Source: Bacteriovoracaceae bacterium (GTDB taxonomy: Bacteria > Bdellovibrionota > Bacteriovoracia > Bacteriovoracales > Bacteriovoracaceae). Taken from it: a stretch of 34,530 nucleotides of DNA. This document shows, piece after piece, positions 33,855 to 34,530 of the stretch. Where the stretch lies: the NCBI GenBank assembly GCA_023146355.1, contig JAGLCH010000296.1, positions 1 through 34,530 on the forward strand. Reading direction: 5' to 3'. Within the stretch, counting starts at the first letter, position 1; every line of letters starts with the position of its first letter. A program made the translations under genes and the position numbers. The notes under the pieces are model-generated. The model saw nothing but the letters and a program-made list of their open reading frames with translations, was not told the DNA's origin and ran no database searches.

Positions 33855-34006
33855 AGGCCCTTCCTCAAAGTTAGCAAGTCAATTAAGTTTCTTCCAATTT
33901 ACACCTAGTTACATTTTATCAGAGGTCACCACTTAAAAAAAATGGACCACTTACTAGGTAAAAAAGGTTGCTATAAGGAGGAAATTCCCGATCAAAAAAC
34001 TCAGGA

Positions 34007-34530
34007 TCAGTCTTCGTGACAAATTGGACGATACTCGCAACTACCACAATGAGAGGTTCTAGGAGAAAAACACGCCGTTTTCTGCCAAACTGAAAAAAGA
34101 CCCTTGCAAATAGCACTATAGTCAAACGACCGAGATACAACTTCTTTTTCGTCAAGATATGCAAGTACCAATTCAATACTATATGCGCGATCAACTCGTC
34201 CCAGCTGATATTGAGAATAACCATAGGCCATTAATTGAAACCAATAGCTTTCTTCTGTTTCAATTTTCCTTGCTCCCGTCTTGAAATCCCAAACCTGAGG
34301 ATGCTCCCCTTCGATAATCAAGTCGGGTATACCGTTGATCGTATGTCCAAAGAAAGGAAACTTCAGCGGAACTTCTGAGCGAAGTTGTTCTTTAGAAAAT
34401 GGAGAAAGAACTTTTAGTGCCCAACTGACAATTCCTTCATACTGAGAGTCAATAGCAACATTAGTTCCCTCAATAATACTGCGCGAAACAAGCTCGTGAA
34501 TTTTTGTTCCCCTGCCGGCAGACGATTTAG
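34007..34530 (-). CDS. RecB/AddB-type PD-(D/E)XK nuclease domain with Fe-S cysteines, C-terminal part
   Basis: This is an open frame running off the right edge; only the last 174 residues are visible. Nuclease motifs in order are GTKIHELV (the G-x-x-x-H type first motif), GIPDLI (active-site Asp), VWDFKTG (the D-x-K pair), and a Gln-Tyr region (QLMAYGYSQYQL). The chain ends CGSCEYRPICHED, the three C-terminal cysteines that, with one cysteine further upstream (outside the window), bind a 4Fe-4S cluster in AddB, Cas4 and related enzymes. It could be AddB, a helicase-nuclease fusion, or a stand-alone RecB-family exonuclease; the missing N-terminus prevents a choice. The ATG-less internal TTG at 34321 is not the real start. 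It points in the same direction as the glt-like operon. Confidence 0.8.
   Translation of the reverse strand, partial: KSSAGRGTKIHELVSRSIIEGTNVAIDSQYEGIVSWALKVLSPFSKEQLRSEVPLKFPFFGHTINGIPDLIIEGEHPQVWDFKTGARKIETEESYWFQLMAYGYSQYQLGRVDRAYSIELVLAYLDEKEVVSRSFDYSAICKGLFSVWQKTACFSPRTSHCGSCEYRPICHED

Noticed and set aside
33919..34224. 101-residue open frame on the minus strand
   Set aside because: It lies in another frame of the nuclease gene, whose motifs and Fe-S cysteines are clear.

Overview
The window looks like a chromosomal segment of a predatory or predator-related Bdellovibrionota bacterium, most likely in the Bacteriovorax/Halobacteriovorax group. This is inferred from the moderate AT-rich composition, the many lipoproteins and TPR proteins, the AgmX/PglI-type C-terminal domain, and a complete-looking Agl/Glt (gliding-type) envelope machine beside ordinary Gram-negative housekeeping genes. 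No rRNA, tRNA, CRISPR array or insertion sequence was seen, and the genes are tightly packed with no gene-free stretch over 300 bases.

Layout. 1-8 kb: rimO (-), a divergent lipoprotein lytic transglycosylase (+), then lolA and smc on the minus strand, with smc upstream and directly coupled to lolA. 8-9.3 kb: an Mrp/NBP35-type ATPase and a small DUF5320-type Gly-rich protein (+). Both are preceded by the same 13-base motif at almost the same distance from the start codon, and the second also has a perfect 13-bp leader hairpin. 9.3-11.3 kb: groES-groEL (-), ending at a bidirectional terminator. 11.5-16.1 kb: a ClC H+/Cl- antiporter with CBS domains (+), convergent with polA (-), whose proofreading domain appears degenerate. 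16.2-19.8 kb: a lipoprotein M16C (PreP-like) protease (+) and an RDD membrane protein (-).

19.9-33.9 kb is the most interesting part. On the plus strand lie trxA, gmhA, a 949-residue FHA/coiled-coil/tail-anchor protein that probably starts at a CTG codon, one TolQ/ExbB-type channel protein and two ExbD/TolR-type proteins. Facing it on the minus strand is an operon, read from 33.85 kb down to 25.6 kb: an outer-membrane beta-barrel, a periplasmic TPR protein, a very large periplasmic TPR protein, a TPR lipoprotein, an 86-residue secreted protein, and an FHA-TM-Lys-rich linker-AgmX/PglI protein. Together these match the parts list of the Myxococcus xanthus Agl/Glt trans-envelope motor: one TolQ plus two TolR proteins as proton channel, an FHA/TonB-like inner-membrane protein, periplasmic TPR proteins and an outer-membrane barrel. 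The long FHA/coiled-coil protein, and possibly the 86-residue protein, are extra or strongly diverged components. The right edge carries the C-terminal part of a RecB/AddB-type nuclease with iron-sulfur cysteines, cut by the window end.

Cell-envelope logic links much of the window. LolA carries lipoproteins to the outer membrane; the transglycosylase, the M16C protease and the GltE-like protein are lipoproteins; GmhA starts heptose synthesis for lipopolysaccharide; the Agl/Glt machine spans the whole envelope.
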